From Pelagophyceae sp. CCMP2097 (lineage: Eukaryota > Sar > Pelagophyceae), in assembly GCA_026770575.1 (NCBI GenBank), contig MU657266.1, positions 122,485-141,650 on the forward strand: a DNA stretch of 19,166 nt, in the 5' to 3' direction. A model generated the notes under the pieces. It did not search any database. It was not told the DNA's origin and saw only the letters and a list, made by a program, of their open reading frames with translations. Made by a program: the position numbers and the translations under genes. Below, in pieces: positions 16,870-19,166 of the stretch; position 1 is the stretch's first letter; every line of letters starts with the position of its first letter.

Positions 16870-17603
16870 GGTAACCGGCCGGCAAGCGAGCGACCCGGAG
16901 AGAGGCCGCGAGCGGTTCCACGAGGCCAAATACGGGGCCTAGTGGCGCGGTGCTCGGCGATTGGAGAGAGAGAACGGCCCTCAGTCATGACAAAAGCCTA
17001 GGAATTCCTACAAGGGGAGGTCAACATGAAACGGATTCCACTCAGATACAAATTTCTCGGGCTACAAGCGAGGTATGGGGCCACTTATGGTCGCTGCATC
17101 GCGGGCTGGTGGCGGCGCGGTCCCCGACGAAGGAAGTTTGTTTACGGGCTCGATCCGCCGACCGTGAATCCGCTTTCAAGAATAAAACGGTGTAAAACTT
17201 GACACCATTTCCGCGTAATTGCGGATTTGCATGGGCGTTTTAAGTGAAACGGGGCCCATAACTTTCAAAATGGAGCCCATAGCCTAAACTTTGGGCCAAA
17301 TCCCGAACCTCCATGGGCCACTAGGCCGGACTCTGGCGACGCCAGGGCCTACAGCCGGCCCCAATGAAGCGGCAGGGAGGTTGAACTCAGACGAAGACAA
17401 TGGAGAACCACCTCAAACCAGCTTTTGGCGACGCTATAATCGAGATTGCGCGCGGGATACGCGAAAAACGGGAGAGTTCAACCTCCAGCCCGACACCTCG
17501 GGTCGAGCCGGACATGTCCAGCCACTCAAAGTCTTCTCAAACGTGCTGTGGAGGTTCGGAAATTCGCGGCATTTTCATGTTGACCCCCCCTTGTACTACA
17601 TTG
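16870..17603. other. Divergent intergenic region upstream of PHF5A
   Basis: No gene is supported. The PHF5A promoter is expected here. One perfect palindrome, TAGGAATTCCTA, lies at 16999-17010. A patch at about 17250-17325 repeats GGGCCCATA, GGAGCCCATAGCC and CATGGGCC motifs loosely. Open frames near 17291-17611 lack domains and typical codon use. Confidence 0.45.
16999..17010. promoter_or_regulatory. Palindrome TAGGAATTCCTA upstream of PHF5A
   Basis: A perfect 12-bp palindrome, 130 bp upstream of the PHF5A start codon. The same 12-mer occurs three times upstream of the divergent rhodanese gene. A role as a protein-binding site is inference. Confidence 0.35.
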
Positions 17604-17980
17604 TAGAGTAAAGGTCAATTTAAGAACCTGGTCAATTTAAGAACCGACGAAAAAATCGACAAAAGACGTTCAATATCTCAATAAGGCATTTATAAGGCCC
17701 AATTAAAATCCATTAAATCCCTTATTGGGATATTATCCGGCTCCAGGGGCCCGGTTCTTAATCTGACCGGCGGTTTTTAAGGAACCGATGGTCGGTCCGG
17801 ACTCTGCCTACAATTGTATGCTAAATTTCTCACAGAGGTCCTCCGCGGACGCCATGATTTGGGGGTGGGTGGAGGGGACCCAGGCGCGTCCCCTGGCAGC
17901 GTCAAAACTGCAAACAACGGCGTCGCCGGGCCGCTGATTTTTTTTTCGCTTAGCCGGTTCTTAAATTGACCTTTACTCTA
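17604..17980. mobile_element. TIR element flanked by TA, 377 bp, non-coding
   Basis: Perfect 25-bp inverted repeats lie at 17604-17628 and 17956-17980 (outer end TAGAGTAAAGGTCAATTTAA). Counting the outer TA as a target duplication leaves 23-bp TIRs starting GAGTAAAGGTC. The inner half of the left TIR (GGTCAATTTAAGAACC) is repeated directly at 17630-17645. No ORF is present. TA duplication is typical of Tc1/mariner and related families, but this assignment is tentative. It lies between two divergent host genes, so it may carry or separate their promoters. Confidence 0.75.
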
Positions 17981-18002
17981 GGCAATTTCTAAATTGTACT
18001 AG

Positions 18003-18105
18003 TAGGAATTCCTAGTACTACTACAATTGTAGGAATCCTACAGTAGGAATTCCTACTCCATTTCCTTTTGCGAATGCCCCGCGCTGCTTGCTATAGGAAT
18101 TCCTA
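18003..18105. promoter_or_regulatory. Cluster of TAGGAATTCCTA palindromes upstream of the rhodanese gene
   Basis: Perfect copies lie at 18003-18014, 18044-18055 and 18094-18105, with an 11-bp variant, TAGGAATCCTA, at 18030-18040. They end 78 to 180 bp before the ATG at 18183. Surrounding bases also repeat (AGTA before, CTA/GTA after). This position and the single copy before PHF5A suggest a shared promoter element; a local repeat expansion is the alternative. Confidence 0.45.
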
Positions 18106-18182
18106 GTCAGTAAATAGAAACACTACTGCAGTACTGTTGTAGGAAACGCAGTCATCTCGGAACTCGAAGCGGCCGGCGGCGG

Positions 18183-18904
18183 ATGGCGGCGCCGGCGCGC
18201 ACCGCGCGGCTGCTGCGGTGTTTGGCGCGGGGTGTCGCTCCGCGCGTGGCGCAGCGCGGCCTGGCGATTGGCGGCGACCTGATCGGCGATCACATCCGGC
18301 AGCGCGTCGCGGCTCAGACCGCCGCCGCCAACGCGGCGCCGCACGCGCCCAGCGCGCCGCCGGATCCGCTGGCGAAGATCCCACCGGAGCTAGCGCACGA
18401 ACTCGTCTTTGAAGTCGGCTGGGAGAGTAGACACTGCTTTGTAGACGTCCGAGACGCAGCGTGAGTCTCCGAGGCCACTCACCGGCGCGAATAGACATCC
18501 GATGTGCACAGCACGTTTGCGCGCGGCCGCGCGCGCGACGCGATCAACATCCCGTGCGTCTGCGGCGCCCGTTTGAGAGCGCTCTGGCGCGACGTCGTCG
18601 CGCTGCGGTGCGACGCACTGTCCCGGCGGACCGCACCCGCCTGCGCAGGTGGGGCGCGGACTTTTCGACGGCGGCGCCGCTGAAGATCCCGGCGGAGCTC
18701 GGGCGCGTCGTCGTCGGCGGCGCTCAGGCGCAGAGCGAAGCCGTGACCGCGGCGGCGGCGGTGCTCAATGGTCTCGGCTTCACCGCGCTCGCCATGTCCG
18801 GCGGCTTCGAGACGTGGCGCAAGCTCTGCTACGCCATCGACGTCGACGGCCTCGAGCCCGACGAAGACGACGGCGACGACGGCGACCCCAGGCTCTGGAA
18901 GTAA
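18183..18904 (+). CDS. Rhodanese-domain protein, probably organelle-targeted and non-catalytic (3 exons, 191 aa)
   Basis: Exons are 18183-18460, 18512-18553 and 18649-18904 (576 nt, 191 residues). Introns of 51 and 95 nt begin GTGAGT and GTGCGT and end CACAG and CGCAG, both phase 2. The first 40 residues are rich in Arg and Ala and nearly free of acids, as in a mitochondrial or plastid presequence. The rhodanese domain covers about residues 70-165: FVDVRDAATFARG, ARDAINIPW, RVVVGGAQAQSEAV and MSGGFETWRKL. At the position of the catalytic Cys, which normally follows VVVxC, there is Gly131, so sulfurtransferase activity by the usual mechanism is unlikely. The tail is strongly acidic (EPDEDDGDDGDP). 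Many such single-domain proteins act in binding or signalling; the partner is unknown. The exon 2-3 junction is the least certain part. Confidence 0.85.
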
Positions 18905-19166
18905 AGGCCCACGGCGCCCCGCGCGGTCCGAGCGCCGCGCCACCATGTGAAAACCGGTGTGGGCTATGAACAACGTATCAGTTTTAAGCCATCAAGTTTC
19001 CGAGAACCCTCGAGGGGCGTGTGTGCAGATGACGTCATGCACAAAAGAGAGCACCGATACTTCCGAATGTCCCGGCCGTCGTGGTTTTCGCACGCGGACT
19101 TTTCTAGCAGCTGCCTCCACGTCCATTGCGGCCTTTGCGTCGACCGCGGCCGGAGACGGGCGCCGT
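18905..19166. other. 3' flank of the rhodanese gene to the window end
   Basis: I see no gene, RNA or repeat here. ATGACGTCAT at 19029-19038 is a CRE-like palindrome, but a single 10-bp match is not evidence of use. Confidence 0.4.

Noticed and set aside
15944..16921. A 325-residue minus-strand open frame taken as one gene.
   Set aside because: Only its middle portion is coding, as exon 3 of PHF5A. The flanking translation is intron or untranslated sequence, and exons 1, 2 and 4 lie in other frames.
17291..17611. Open frames in the PHF5A upstream region as a gene.
   Set aside because: There is no domain, no splice signals or codon bias like the neighbours, and the frame runs into the TIR element.

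Overview
The window is nuclear DNA from a GC-rich eukaryote, most likely a unicellular alga. Two intact host genes, a PHF5A/Rds3 splicing factor and a rhodanese-domain protein, are split by GT-AG introns of 51-130 nt. The rest is dense with eukaryotic transposons: Helitron, Ty1/copia, hAT-like, foldback and MITE-like elements. The PHF5A protein is close to universal, so it does not fix the lineage. A pelagophyte, haptophyte or similar alga is plausible but unproven.

Layout. 1-1830 is mostly non-coding, with one short coding-like ORF. 1951-3070 is AT-rich and holds two diverged tandem copies of a unit of about 450 bp; a 190-bp terminal-inverted-repeat element sits inside the first copy. 3099-8791 is a decayed autonomous Helitron encoding zinc fingers, a HUH Rep domain and a Pif1-type helicase. 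Three frame-compatible introns (4635-4753, 6866-6993, 8345-8397) can be recognised in it, and the first two share a cassette of about 45 nt centred on a perfect hairpin. 9062-11306 is a long transposase-like ORF with a coiled coil. It is interrupted by a 560-bp hAT-like element (9507-10066) with an 8-bp target duplication; removing the element and one duplication restores the frame exactly.

11372-11480 is an inverted-repeat cluster containing a 43-bp palindrome. 11848-13690 is a 5'-truncated Ty1/copia polyprotein fragment (reverse transcriptase plus RNase H) with stops and a terminal frameshift. 14271-14395 is a small TIR element. 14744-15658 is a 915-bp foldback element whose arms carry a tRNA-like segment and GACA-type microsatellite, with alternating hairpins at its centre.

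Host genes. PHF5A lies on the minus strand (16869 to 16197, four exons, 110 aa). The rhodanese gene lies on the plus strand (18183 to 18904, three exons, 191 aa). They are divergent and separated by 1.3 kb that contains a 377-bp TIR element flanked by TA. A perfect 12-bp palindrome, TAGGAATTCCTA, occurs once upstream of PHF5A and three times upstream of the rhodanese gene. Nothing suggests the transposon ORFs work as a set; they look like independent insertions at different stages of decay.
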